The notes beneath the pieces were generated by a model. That model saw nothing but the letters and a program-made list of their open reading frames with translations. It was not told the origin of the DNA and ran no database searches. Made by a program: the position numbers and the translations under genes. From Martensiomyces pterosporus (Eukaryota > Kickxellomycota > Kickxellomycetes > Kickxellales > Kickxellaceae): DNA of 64,000 nt. Of the stretch, positions 20,376 through 31,290 are shown one piece after another (positions within the stretch are counted from its first letter, which is position 1; every line of letters begins with the position of its first letter). Location of the stretch: contig MU603939.1 in NCBI GenBank assembly GCA_025201845.1, positions 81,996 to 145,995 on the forward strand, in the 5' to 3' direction.

Positions 20376-23300
20376 CTACGACGAGAGGAGATACTCTGTC
20401 GCCTGCATCAGGTTAAAGTCGTTGACCTCCAGTGCCTCCACGACGCGATCCTTGCTGTATCCCATCTCGACCAGCGTCCGCCGCTCGTACAGGTACTCGC
20501 CCTTCTTGACCCACTCTGGCCAGTCGCCCTTTGCCCACTTGGCCTCAAACTCCCTGTCCCTGTCCTTGTCTCTGCTCGCACTGCCGCCTTGTCTGCGATC
20601 TGTTGCCGAGCGCTTGGGCAATGGCGGGGCCCCTGCGGCTGAGCTGCTGCGGCTGCTGGACGATGGCCTGAATATCGACAGTACGCGGGAGATGGGCCGT
20701 GCCGACACTATTGTTGTGCGCCGCGTAAGCAGGCAAAAGCAGTTATATGCCGTGGTGGGCGTTAGTGACAAATTGCACAAGGTGACCATGGTCATGGATG
20801 CCCGCTCTTGCCAATGGCAATTGAGGCACAACAGCACGCTTGTGCGCATGGCATGCATGCCTCCACTCCCACCACTCCCGACGCAGAGTCCTCGGCGCTT
20901 ATCTTTCAGCTGCGCTTGCATGGCGGGCACAGAACGTCCGCTGCCGCACCACCATATCCACGCAATTATAAACAAACAATGGTCAGCCGAGAACAAAACT
21001 GAGCGCGTGGCATGCAGACAGCAGTGGCAGAAAAAAACCCCAACAACCAAAGTCATGCTCGCATATGTGGTTGTAGGTTCGCAACAATGCAGTATTATAC
21101 TCCGCACATCTGATCGCATTCCCCATTTGCACCACACACATCCACTCTGCTCCCTCTCCAGTTCTCCGTGCCATTGCGCTGCCACAGCTTGTAGCAAGGT
21201 GATGGTGTGGTGGCTCCTGGAGAGGGAGGGCAGGGAGGCAGGGAGGAGAGGCAGGGCGCTGTGGTGCAAGTAGAGTTGCGTGCCAAGGGGAAGGAGGGTG
21301 AGGCGTAGAGCATAGAGATAGCGGTAGCAGTGGGGGGAGGCATTGTGCAGGAACAGAGACAAGGAGGGAGGAAAAGGGAGGAAAAGGGAGTGGGCGCAGC
21401 AAAACGAGGGAGGAGCGAGCAGGAGGCAGAGCGAGAGGGTGTAGGAAGAGGCTCATTTAGATGTGAACACAACAATAACGACGACAAGTAGTAGTAAGAG
21501 TAATAGGAAAGTTATGCCATACCGTTAGTACGCTTGACAACTGGAGGCGGCACAAAGCCGTCGGCGCTGTCCTTGGACTGCTTCTTGTCTACCGACTGCG
21601 ATGCGAAACCGTTAGCGGCATCAGTACCCGCCGCTGCTGCTGTCGACTCTGCTGCTGGTGCTGCTGGTGCTGCTGGTGCTGCCAACGACGATCTAGCCGC
21701 CTTGTCTCCTGCAGCTGACTCTGCCGCATCGTCACTGGGCCCAAAAACAGAGTCGAACGTCAGATCGCTGGCTGTAGGAGGCCCCTTGGAGATCGACTCT
21801 GATATCGACTTCTTGCTGTCCGCGATCGTGTCGGAAATGTTCAGCGTATCGATATCGGGGAACTTGCTTTCAAATGTCTCAATGTCCTGGGCGATGGCTC
21901 GGTCGCCGCTGCCAGGCATCATCCCGAATGCCGTGTTGAAGTCCGCATCAAATGCCGATGCAGAACCGGCTCCACTCCCGCCCGCTGCTGCTGATGCCGC
22001 TGGTGCCACAAATGGGGAGGATGGATCTGTTTTGCTGCCGCTGCCCTCAGCACCCTTGTTTGCTGGCGCATCGGCAGCAGAGCTAAACATGGAACTTGCA
22101 GGTGCTGGCGTGCTGGCCACGCTTCTCGGATCAGAGGAGGCTCTGGGCATAGCCGCCGCACTAGTCGCAGCTACAGCAGCTGGCGATGTGATGGAGAACA
22201 GCTGCAACTGATCCTGAGCGCCGCTTGCCTCGGCGCTGCCAAAGATCGCATCAAAGTCGCTGGCTGCCGCTGCATCCGTCTCCTGCTTGCTAAGCAAGCC
22301 GTTGCTCCTGGGGAGTGTGTCTGCTGGCCGCTCCGCAGGGATTGGTGCTCCAAGCGATGCAAGCGACGCGTTCGACACTGCAGACTTGGCAGCAGCAGGG
22401 TTCGAGGCCACTGTCGACTGCAAAAACTCCTCGAACGGGTCAACAGAGTGGACACCAAACGAGTCAAACGCCTCGCTGCTCGAGAACGCTGCGCTCGACC
22501 CAGCAGCCATGCTAATTGAGGGCATTGAGGCAAAGATCGCGGAGGGAGCCATGTCCGCTGTGGGCGGCGCAGACACACCCGGCGAGGCAGCTGGCGCAGC
22601 AGACGCAGAACCAGCACTCGAAATGAACTGAGCAAATGCATCGCCGCCATTAGTGGTAGGGCTGGGCTCGTTGTGCGATTCTTCGGTAGCTTCCGGAGGA
22701 GGAGGGGACTTGAACATATCGCCAAATGCCGTGGGTCCTGGTGAGTCAGCCAAAGAGTCGCCGGAGCCAAAGATGTCATCAAAGCTGGGCTCTGCCTGAG
22801 GCTCGGCAACCGACCTCGCCTGCGACGAAGTGACTGCGCCCGAAGCCGAAGGGGTCGGCAGCGCCGCCACTCGCCGCGAGAGCTCAGCAACCTCGCCCTT
22901 GGCGCTCTCCGCCTGCTCGCTCAGCGCCCTGCTGCTGTCCTCCTGCTGCTTGACTTGGCTCTGCGCAACAGAGAGAACCTGCTCCAGGTGCTTCTTTTCG
23001 CGACCAAGAGACGAGATTTCTGCGGTAAGGCGCTGGGCCTCGTCCTGCGCCTGGCGCAGCTTCTGGTGGAGCTCTTGCTGCTGCAACTGGATGCGCTGCA
23101 CGTCTTGCTCGAGCTGGCTCCTCTGCGCACCAACAATCGCGAGCTTCTTGTTTGCCTCGTCAACCTGTGCCTGCAGGGCACTCACTCGCCCTTCTTCAGC
23201 CCTCAGCTTCTCCTCGAGCTCATGGTTGATCTTTGTTTCGGCATCGTGCGAGGACTGCAATGCAGCAATCTTTACTTCAAGCTCTTGCTTGCGAGCGCTG

Positions 23301-24881
23301 GACACTGCTATCTGTCCTGCAATGGTCGTGCGCTGTGTCTGAAGTCCTCGCGAAATGTCCTCCAGCTGGCCGAGCTGCCCCTGCAGACTCGATATCTCGC
23401 TTTCATCGATCGTAGGCGACCTTGGTGTAGGCGACCTCGGGGCAGGCGATCTGCCCGTCGATGACCTGGCCATGGCGGCCGGTGCCGGTCCGCGGCCATG
23501 GCTGAGCGTGGTCGAGCGCCTAAGAGGATCCAGCTGCTGGGTGCGCTCGCTGGCAGACACAGGGCGGAGCGTGGGGCTGAGACTGCGGAGGCTGGGGCTG
23601 ATCACTGATGCCCTGCGCATGGACGGCGGCACAAGTGTGGCAGGTAGCGTGTCTGGGATCTTGCCGCCAGCCAAGCGCGCATTGATGAGGTGCATGGCAA
23701 CAGCAAACTGCTCCCTGTTCAGGCTCCCGGTGTGCTTGATATCAGCCAGATCCCACACCTTGGCCAAAGCGCCTTCAGGCAGCTTCGACTTGAGGAAGAA
23801 GTTGACTGGCGTGTCGCCTGACAGGTAGCCCCTACGGTGCTTATCGAGATTGGCGAAGAACTGGTCGTAGCGCTCCTTCTCCTCGGCAGTGACATCCCAC
23901 TGCACCGCGCTGAGATCGGGCGTAGAAGAGTTGCGCCCGTAGCCTTCTGAAAAGTGGGCACTGCTTGCTCGAGGCAGCGATGGGGGCGGCGCCTCGCCGC
24001 CAGCGGATCGCCACAGCGACGGCGAGCATGCTGAGGGCAGCACCAAGTTGCGGTTCTCCATGATGCGGCGGACATAGTACATAGCAACGACAAACCCGGG
24101 CAGACGGAGCTTGCCCTCGGCCTGTGGATCAGCCAAAGTCCAGATCTTGCCAAGCTGCTCGACGTTCAGCTTTGACTTCATCAGGAATGCCTTGGCAGTC
24201 ATTCCATCAATGGCACCATCAACCGGGTGGCTGCTGTCAAACAGCCGCTTGTACTGCTCCCTCTCGCTGGCTGGGATTGTAATCTCCCCAAAGCCGCCGT
24301 TCGTGCCCGATGGAGCACTGGGCCATCCAACACTAGATGTGCTAGAGTCGCGACGGGAGTGCGACCGCGCATCGTCAACGTCGACCGCCAGCGACAGATC
24401 AATGCCCTTCATTTCTGGAAGCGACGCTTCGTCCTTGAGGCTGGCCAGCGAGACGGCTTTGCCGGCCTGGGCAAGCGAAATAAGCTTCATAGCGACCTCA
24501 AACTCCTGCTGGGTGAGGTGGCCCTTGCTCTTTGTGTCTGCAAGCTGCCATATCCTGCCCAGCTCAGCATCAGTGAGGCCAGACTTTTGGAAAAACGGCA
24601 CAGCAGATTGTCCTTGGATGACCCCCTTGTGGTCGATATCAACCAGCGAGAACAAGTAGCTGTATGTTTTTTGCTCGCGCGCAGACGGCTTCCACAGGCC
24701 ACTGAATCCCGAGCCAGTATCTCCTGCTACAGCTTCGAACCATTAAAGGGATGCGGTATAACGCTTTGCGTAGCCCGGTGCTTGATTAGCAGTATGCCAA
24801 CACCACCATCCCCACTGCACACTAGGCACTGGGTGTGGAAGAGTCCAACGCACATAGACACTTACATTCCAGAGTGCTCAT
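20376..24881 (-). CDS. EDE1: Ede1/Eps15-type endocytic scaffold with three EH domains, coiled coil and UBA
   Basis: Three exons joined by hand: 24881-24866, 24726-21523 and 20707-20376 (introns of 139 and 815 bp; phases agree; total 1184 codons). Exon 1 supplies only MSTLE. EH domains lie at about 17-100, 155-240 and 283-365, each with the FSLVD/IWQLAD- or KVWDLAD-type EF-hand pairs. A coiled coil spans roughly 445-640. Then comes a long Ala/Ser-rich tail with repeated FDxxFG-like motifs. Exon 3 carries a C-terminal UBA domain (LVEMGYSKDRVVEALEVND...ATEYLL), as in yeast Ede1. The protein is an early endocytic-site scaffold that binds NPF motifs and ubiquitin. The long second intron is the weakest point of the model. 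Confidence 0.88.
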
Positions 24882-25648
24882 TTCCAGCGCCAATGTCGAG
24901 TCCACGGCACAGAGAGTAGTGCGGCGATTAGAAAGTGTTTAAAAGATAAGACGCAGTGGAGGGGCTAGAGGCCGGTGTTCTTTTAGCTGGCTGCCTATTC
25001 CCGAATGAAACAGCGGCTGAGTGCTAAAACAAAAACAAAGCAAAACGCAGGAGACAGCCGCGCGTTGAAACCACTGTTGTGCGCTAGCTACCTACAGAAA
25101 GAAGCACACGGAATAGGCAGAGGGAGCAAGGCGCACGTAGGCCCCGCCGGTTTAGAATTCGTGCCAACACCGCCTGAATTCCCTGCTGGCGCTGCTGATG
25201 AGCAATCAGCCTTGGGGACCACCTGCCAGCCAAATGCAGCAATGGACCGGGGCAGCACTTACACTTGGGAGATTTATGCGTGTTCGCAAGCTGGAGCAAT
25301 AAGGGAGGGAAAGGTGGGTGTTTGGTTGAAAAGACAGAAGGGAGGCAGCTGGTGAGCCAGGAAGAGAAAAAGGCGAAATGGGCGCCGAGTTACTAGAGCC
25401 AGCAAAGGCTGGCGGGGGCTCTGGGCGGATTGCAATAAACAATGGCCGAGTTCCGCGCTGTGCGGCAGCTACCAGTGCTGTCGCTGCCTCAGTGCCGCTC
25501 TGTTGTTGTTGTTGCCTGCTGCTCCTCATATTCGCCAGCAGTATCCACTTTCCTTGCCTTCGCCCCCTTACCCTGCCGCGCAAGCACTGGAGAGAAAACA
25601 CAGTGGCCAATCTACAGGTCCCCAAATAGACAGGAGCGCTTCCATGCT
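24882..25648. other. Intergenic region between EDE1 start and HOP1 3' end
   Basis: 767 bases holding the EDE1 upstream region and the HOP1 3' flank. Nothing further was recognised. Confidence 0.5.
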
Positions 25649-27484
25649 TCACAGCTTGCTCTGTGCCCAGACCACGTGGATGTCGTCGCTAAACAGGGAC
25701 TCGGCTGCAGCCCGCCGATCGCCGGCTGCTATGTTGAACGAGTACGGTCTGACGCTGTGGTCAATTTCCACCAAGCCGAGGTCGCGCAGGTGCTCAACGG
25801 CTCTTCTTCCCCTGGAATTCTTGCAGCCGATCTTCTTCACCAGCCATGCCACGCTGCCAGACAAGTGGTGTTGGAGCAGGCTCACCGTTCGGCGTGCTAG
25901 TGCCAGACGCTTGACATTCATGGGCTTGACGCTGATGCCTGCGCTGCTCAGCCGGCACGTAATGCAGGTGGTCCTCTCTGCCTGCTCATCAGCCATGTAG
26001 CACATGGCGTGACATTGCCTGCTGCACCTTGAGCACACCACCAGTCGCTACACACCGCAGAGCATACAGCCGGGTAATCCGGTGTTTTTGGCAGGTGCAT
26101 CAGCACGAACGAGGTGGGGGGTAATATGGAGGCAGAAGCGCTGGCGGTGGTAGCAAGAGCAGTAGCTGGGAAGCCGTGCCATGCCCTGTGTGTCTGGAGC
26201 TGCATAGTGCCGAATAGTGCCAACTCACCTTGGCATCGCTGTCCAGGCTAGTGCCGCATTCGCACCAGAGGTTGTCTGTGGACTGCGGGCCGCTAGTACT
26301 GCCGTCATCGCTGGCAGCTTTTATTTGCCGAGGTCTGGGCACAACAGCACCCGTGGTGGAGCTGAGCATCTGCCTGGTAACAATGGACCTTTGGCGGCTG
26401 TTGATCCAGCCCGGCGAAGCCACAAGCACTCTTTCATGCGGGTCTTCGTCGACGTCAAGGGGCATTGGCGTTGTGCAGGTCGTGCTTCCAAGCGGCGTGT
26501 CAGCTACGTGCCCCTCGGCACACAAGACACACATGTACATTGTTGAGTCGCCGTTGTCGGCTTTCCCAATCTTTGCGCTGCCGCACTGAGGCATTATTGT
26601 GTAGCTGCCAACGTCCACTGTGGAGAAAGACATGAATGAGGGCGGGGCATAAGTAGAAGGAGCTACTGGCCTCAGCGTCATTCTTGCAGAAATCGAGGTT
26701 GGACCTACAGGATATTGCCAGTTGCAACTAAGCACTCACGGCTCGAACAGGCAAAATACGAAAAGCGCTGGGTGCTCTAGCCGTCGCGCCTGCCTACCTT
26801 TCAATGGCTACAGCTGCGATGCCAGAACGCGCTCAGAACTGCATTTCTTGCCAAAATGTAGATGAATTGCGACTAGCCGGGGGCAAGCCCAGAGTGCGTC
26901 TCTGCTGTATACTTGCCTCCATTTCTTTTAAAAGCGAGACCAGGCGTCTTAGAAGCAGTCTAGTGGTCGCATCCAATGCGCCTTGCCGCTTCGACTTTGC
27001 TGTTTTGTGGTCGTTCCCAAAATGGAACTGGAAGGCGTAGAGCTCGCGAATGTAAGCGGGCTTTGCTGGGTGCGCGGATATTCCAAGAACCAGCATCTTG
27101 GCGTATCCCTTGGACACTGCATCGCACATCCCCTTCTACACAGCATGCACGCCTTGGAATGTGCTTCAGAGGGCACGACTGACAAATCCCTCGGCTTGTT
27201 GCTGGTGCCCATCCGTCAGCTTACCATGAACTCGAGCAGTTGGTCAGATTCGAGTGACTTGCCCTTTGCCAAAAGATGAGATGGCACAACTACCACAAGA
27301 GCACGCTGCGATAAATATGCGCATGCCTGTCCGACAGTCTCATTGTCAAGTGCACAGATCTGCGCTGCTTACGCTCAAACCGGACGTCCTCAAAATAGGC
27401 CTCTGGGAACATGTATCTGTAGTATGCAATTTCGCTGATTGCGACGCACAGAATATCCGAAAAGTAGTTTCTTGTAGTTATCAT
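25649..27484 (-). CDS. HOP1: Hop1/HORMAD meiotic chromosome-axis protein, five exons
   Basis: Exons 27484-27373, 27289-27225, 27135-26913, 26704-26229 and 26047-25649; introns of 83, 89, 208 and 181 bp with matching phases give 424 residues. The HORMA domain (about 1-220) shows ITTRNYFSDILCVAIS, MFPEAYFEDVRF, LLEFMKGMCDAVSKGYAKML and ARMTLRPVAPSTYAPPSF, aligning in order with yeast Hop1 and HORMAD1. The chromatin-binding region has a PHD-like finger, CEC...CSRCSRQCHAMCYM...CITC (about 281-323), formed across the last intron, then a winged-helix-like segment to about 400. Hop1 organises the meiotic axis and promotes interhomologue recombination. A short upstream first exon cannot be excluded, but the start aligns near the family N-terminus. 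Confidence 0.87.
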
Positions 27485-27648
27485 TGTAAATGCTGCTTAC
27501 TGAGGATGGGAGAAAAGGGAAAAGGGAAAAGAGCCAAGTGCGGCCGTGTTCCCGACCAACAGGGCTCTATGTAGCGACACTGAGGACGCTTGATAGAATG
27601 CCCTACGTGACGTCCGCGCATTTGCCAAATGCTATGGAGGAGCGGATC

Positions 27649-28389
27649 CTAGAACTGCTGGCTATATGCGTATCCACACTGCTCGGAGACCCACGTTGCA
27701 AGTCTATTTGCATCGGGTATGTGGCCGTAGTACAATATTGGCGAGATGCGCGCCTGGGTGCTGCCCAGCTTCTCGACCCACTGCTTGGAGCACTCGTTGC
27801 ACACCAGCTCCTTGCCCACGCCGTCCTTTCTCATTCCATCACTCTCTCTAACCGATTCGATGGCAAATATAGTCGAGTAGCACTGGCCTGGGTCTGACCA
27901 CACTCCAGGCGGAGATGGACCGTTGCACACTAAATTGGATATGTCCTTGTTTGCCCACGATAAGTACACGGTATTTTTGTGGTTATAGCCGTTAGGCTCA
28001 GTGGACTTGATCTTGTCAAGCGCACATTCGTCGACCAAGTACTTGGACATGCGGATCGTGTTGTCCAGGCACTCGCTGCTGCATATGCGGCCAGGGCTGG
28101 TAAAGTAGAGCGACTTGGAGTCCTTGTAGCATGACAGATCGAACTTTGAGCTCAGTCGCAGTGTGGCCCAGAGACACCTGGGTCCTGTCACTGAGATGTC
28201 TGTCTCAAACCCACGGCCAGGAATTGGAATGTCGGCGATGCTCTTCGCAGCTGCAGCACTGGACCACGGCCATTGCATCCCGGCAAACATCCCTCCTAGC
28301 GCACTACTAGCTTCGCCTGATGGTGCTCCAGCAGCTGCTGTGACCAGAGTCAACGCGCTAGGCAATGCTACTAATGTGGAGAATCTCAT
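27649..28389 (-). CDS. Secreted cysteine-rich protein of unknown function
   Basis: 246 residues from ATG 28389, chosen because it begins a clean signal peptide (MRFSTLVALPSALTLVTAAA); the open frame upstream lacks such a feature. The mature part has about ten cysteines in two halves, including DLSCYKD, RICSSECLDN, VDECALD, LVCNECSKQW and a final EQCGY. The layout resembles fungal secreted proteins with paired Cys-x2/3-Cys modules (DUF7729-like), but I cannot assign a family with confidence. A TG microsatellite lies just before the start codon (28391-28405). It ends 165 bases upstream of the HOP1 start on the same strand. Confidence 0.75.
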   Translation of the reverse strand: MRFSTLVALPSALTLVTAAAGAPSGEASSALGGMFAGMQWPWSSAAAAKSIADIPIPGRGFETDISVTGPRCLWATLRLSSKFDLSCYKDSKSLYFTSPGRICSSECLDNTIRMSKYLVDECALDKIKSTEPNGYNHKNTVYLSWANKDISNLVCNGPSPPGVWSDPGQCYSTIFAIESVRESDGMRKDGVGKELVCNECSKQWVEKLGSTQARISPILYYGHIPDANRLATWVSEQCGYAYSQQF

Positions 28390-28700
28390 TTGTGTGTGTG
28401 TGTGGTGAATGTAAAACTGTTGCAAGCGGTAGAATGCTGTGGATATTAGAGATGTGAATCCCGGCTGTCTGCCATGACTTGTCCAGCTGCCGCTTAAATA
28501 ACACCAGCCAAAAGGTGCAAAAACCTCCACATGCACGTCCACCATGTCGCGTATCAAGTCATCCCGCTCGGGTCGGCAAATTACATGCCGAAAATGCGTG
28601 GAGAATATGAAAATACCGGCCACAGTTTTATATGGATGAAGACAATTTTGTGTCAAGTAACGCAGCTAAGAAGGGTGCGGCAAAAAAAAAAAAACCGCAG
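28390..28700. other. Spacer between the secreted-protein gene and the acyl-CoA synthetase 3' end
   Basis: 311 bases: a TG-rich leader, a TTTAAG-like element near 28490, and an A-tract just beyond the synthetase stop. No gene. Confidence 0.5.
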
Positions 28701-30797
28701 CTAGGCGGAGAACAAGCCAACGATCGTGTTCCAGATGTCGGATTTGACGTTTTCATCGTCAATGGTTGGCGGGGTGCTGACCGGGCACTCGCCCACAGAG
28801 CTGGGGCTGCTGCACTGGTTGTTTCTGTTGACCACGTCAACCATCACACGAATCATCTTGCGCAAGATCTTTCCGCTCCTAGTCTTCGGAAGACGGTCAA
28901 CAAACACCACGTTCCCTGCATACAGCGAGACAATCGGGCCAACGCGAGCTCTGACCTGCTGGACAAGCTCCTCTCTAGTCGCCTGCTCTGCAGACTGTGG
29001 CGTGTTGGCCTTCAGCACAGCGAACACCATGGGCACACTGCCCTTGATAGGGTCCGGCCGAGCCACAACGCAGCACTCCACAATTGCACTATGCTCAAAC
29101 ACCACCTCCTCAATGGTGCTGGTGGATAAGCGGTGCGCAGCGACCTTGATGACGTCGTCCGTGCGCGACAGGATATGCACATACCCGTCGCTATCCACCA
29201 TTCCGGTGTCGCCAGTATCGTAGAACCCGGGATAGCGCCTAAAGTAAGAATCGAAGAACCGCTCGTTGTCGTTCCACAGGGTGGCGATGGACCCAGGCGG
29301 CAACGGCAGCCTCAGGACGATATTGCCCACCTCGCCGCAGTCAGCGAGCTCCGGGCTCTCGTCAACCCCCTCGTCTTCGTCCAAGCAGTCCTTCAGCCTA
29401 ATGACGTGCAGGTCCACTCCAGGGAGCGGCAGCCCAGCACTGCCGTATTTGATCGGCACTATGTCCTTGCCGCTGTCGCTGAGACCGATGCAGATTCCAG
29501 TCAGTGGTGCGCCGCTCTCTGTCTGCCACCAGTGGTCGCTAACGACGTTGCAGATCTCATCGCCGCACTCAGCTGTGGCTGCCTCGTGCGATGGCTTGCG
29601 CCCGGTGATCAGCGAAATCCACCACCTCTGGATCTCAGGCGTGCATCTCTCGCCCGCCAAAAACAGACCGCGCATGTGTGTGAGGTCGTACTTGGCACGG
29701 AACAGGCCATCGGGGTCCGCACGGCGCAGAACGACGACAACGGTAGGCGCACAGAGGAACACGCGCACATTGTGCTGGCTAAACACGCGGTAAATCTGGC
29801 CAGCATCTGGCGTGCCCACGGGCTTGCCCTCGAAAAGCACGGTGGTGCTTCCATTCAGCAGCGGGCCATAGGCTGCATATCCGTGCCCCAGAGCCCAGCC
29901 AAAGTCGCTGAACGTAAACATAGTCTCGCCTGGCTGCAGGCCGTACATGTTGCGCTGCGCATACAGGAGGCTCACAGCATGCCCGCCAGACGGCCTGACA
30001 ACACCCTTGGGCATTCCCGTGGTGCCGCTTGTGTAGAGCATATAGAGCGGGTGGCCAGACTCGACAAACTCGCACTCCACGCCATCTGCGCCCCTGCTGG
30101 CTTCAGCCAGCTCAACGTCCCAGTAGTACTCGCCCCTTTTCTGGTCAAGCGGGACGCGCAGCTGCTCGCGCTGCAGAACAATAACAGCCTCTGGTCTGTA
30201 TGCAGCCAGCTCCAGCGCCCTATCAAGCAGTGGCTTGTACGCAACAATCTTTGCCTTGCTTTCCAGCCCACACGTGTTGGTCAAAATCACCTTGGGCCTG
30301 CAGTCGCGGATGCGCTTGGCGAGCTCTGGTGGCGCAAAGCCACCAAATACAACGGAGTGGATGGCGCCCAGCCGAGCACAGGCAAGCATAGCGATGAGGG
30401 TCTGAGGCACCATCGCCATGTAGAGCAAGACAGTGTCGCCGCGCTGCACTCCGCGGCGCCTCAGAACACTGGCGAACCCCTTGACTTCCCTCAAAAGCTC
30501 GCTGTAGGTGAATTTTTTCACCGTGTCAGTGACGGGCGAGTCGTAGATGACTGCGACTTGGTCCCCGCGTCCGTTTAGAGCGTGTCTGTCAACGGCATTG
30601 TAGCACACGTTGAGCTTGCCGTCGGGGAACCACACAGCCTTGTGCTCGCTGCTTGCTCCCGGAGCGTCTGTGGCTCTGGTTGGTTTCTCGGCCCAGTCCA
30701 GGAGCTCAGTGGCTTGCTGCAGCCAGAATTCCTGGGGATTGCTGATGGACCTCTGGTGCGCAATCTCCTGCAAGTAAGGTGTACGGTTGGGCGACAT
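28701..30797 (-). CDS. ACSS3-type short-chain acyl-CoA synthetase (propionyl/acetyl-CoA), no presequence
   Basis: 698 residues of the AMP-forming adenylating superfamily. Motifs: YTSGTTGMPKGVVRPSGG (about 255-271) for ATP binding, VVSDHWWQTESGAPLTG, YDTGDTG, and PKTRSGKILRKMIR with the catalytic, acetylation-prone lysine at about 643. The N-terminal HQRSISNPQEFW and KAVWFPDGKLNVCYNAVDRH follow ACSS3/PrpE-type enzymes. It makes propionyl- or acetyl-CoA from the acid, ATP and CoA; substrate choice cannot be read from sequence alone. No mitochondrial presequence or PTS1 is visible, so it is probably cytosolic. A clear paralogue with a presequence lies at 55784-58129. Confidence 0.93.
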   Translation of the reverse strand: MSPNRTPYLQEIAHQRSISNPQEFWLQQATELLDWAEKPTRATDAPGASSEHKAVWFPDGKLNVCYNAVDRHALNGRGDQVAVIYDSPVTDTVKKFTYSELLREVKGFASVLRRRGVQRGDTVLLYMAMVPQTLIAMLACARLGAIHSVVFGGFAPPELAKRIRDCRPKVILTNTCGLESKAKIVAYKPLLDRALELAAYRPEAVIVLQREQLRVPLDQKRGEYYWDVELAEASRGADGVECEFVESGHPLYMLYTSGTTGMPKGVVRPSGGHAVSLLYAQRNMYGLQPGETMFTFSDFGWALGHGYAAYGPLLNGSTTVLFEGKPVGTPDAGQIYRVFSQHNVRVFLCAPTVVVVLRRADPDGLFRAKYDLTHMRGLFLAGERCTPEIQRWWISLITGRKPSHEAATAECGDEICNVVSDHWWQTESGAPLTGICIGLSDSGKDIVPIKYGSAGLPLPGVDLHVIRLKDCLDEDEGVDESPELADCGEVGNIVLRLPLPPGSIATLWNDNERFFDSYFRRYPGFYDTGDTGMVDSDGYVHILSRTDDVIKVAAHRLSTSTIEEVVFEHSAIVECCVVARPDPIKGSVPMVFAVLKANTPQSAEQATREELVQQVRARVGPIVSLYAGNVVFVDRLPKTRSGKILRKMIRVMVDVVNRNNQCSSPSSVGECPVSTPPTIDDENVKSDIWNTIVGLFSA

Positions 30798-31290
30798 GAG
30801 CTGTGCTTGTCACGAAAAAAAAAAAAAGGATAGAGAGAGCGAGAAAGGACGTGGAATGAAGATGCGGCCACAGGCGTAAGGAGGAGCAGCTTCCATTGCA
30901 GATGCAGACAGGCATGGGGTGCAGCGCTCTTATAGCACCATGAACGCAGTAATGCGTGCTCCTCCATTCCATTGTCGCAGTTGGCGTTCAGCTGAGCAGG
31001 GCGTGTGAAAGAGGCATGGCGTGTGAAAGAGGCATGGCGCTGCACCACCCCCCACTTGTCTATCTGCGCTTTAAATAGCACCACATGAACAATCGCGACA
31101 GCCCACATTGAGGGTGAATGACGCATTATTAGCTGGAGCAAACTGTGGCGCCCCTCAGTGCTCTCACTTGACTGCCAGCCAGAGCCAGCCAGAGCAATGG
31201 CTTGCTGCAGCATCACTCACGCTCCAGAGAACACATGTGTAAATGGCAGCTCAGGGAGCAGAAGGAAGGAAACAGATAAACTAAAAACTG
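30798..31290. other. Intergenic region upstream of the 30.8-kb acyl-CoA synthetase
   Basis: 493 bases between UTP20's 3' end and the synthetase start. It contains a pyrimidine tract (minus) just before the start and an 18-bp tandem repeat. No gene. Confidence 0.5.
31003..31038. repeat. 18-bp perfect tandem repeat, two units
   Basis: GTGTGAAAGAGGCATGGC occurs twice in a row, about 210-240 bases upstream of the acyl-CoA synthetase start. It could duplicate a regulatory site or be neutral. Confidence 0.9.

Noticed and set aside
24727..24865. GGTTCGAA B-box-like motif on the minus strand
   Set aside because: It falls in EDE1 intron 1 and lacks the trailing CC, a matching A box and a foldable acceptor stem.
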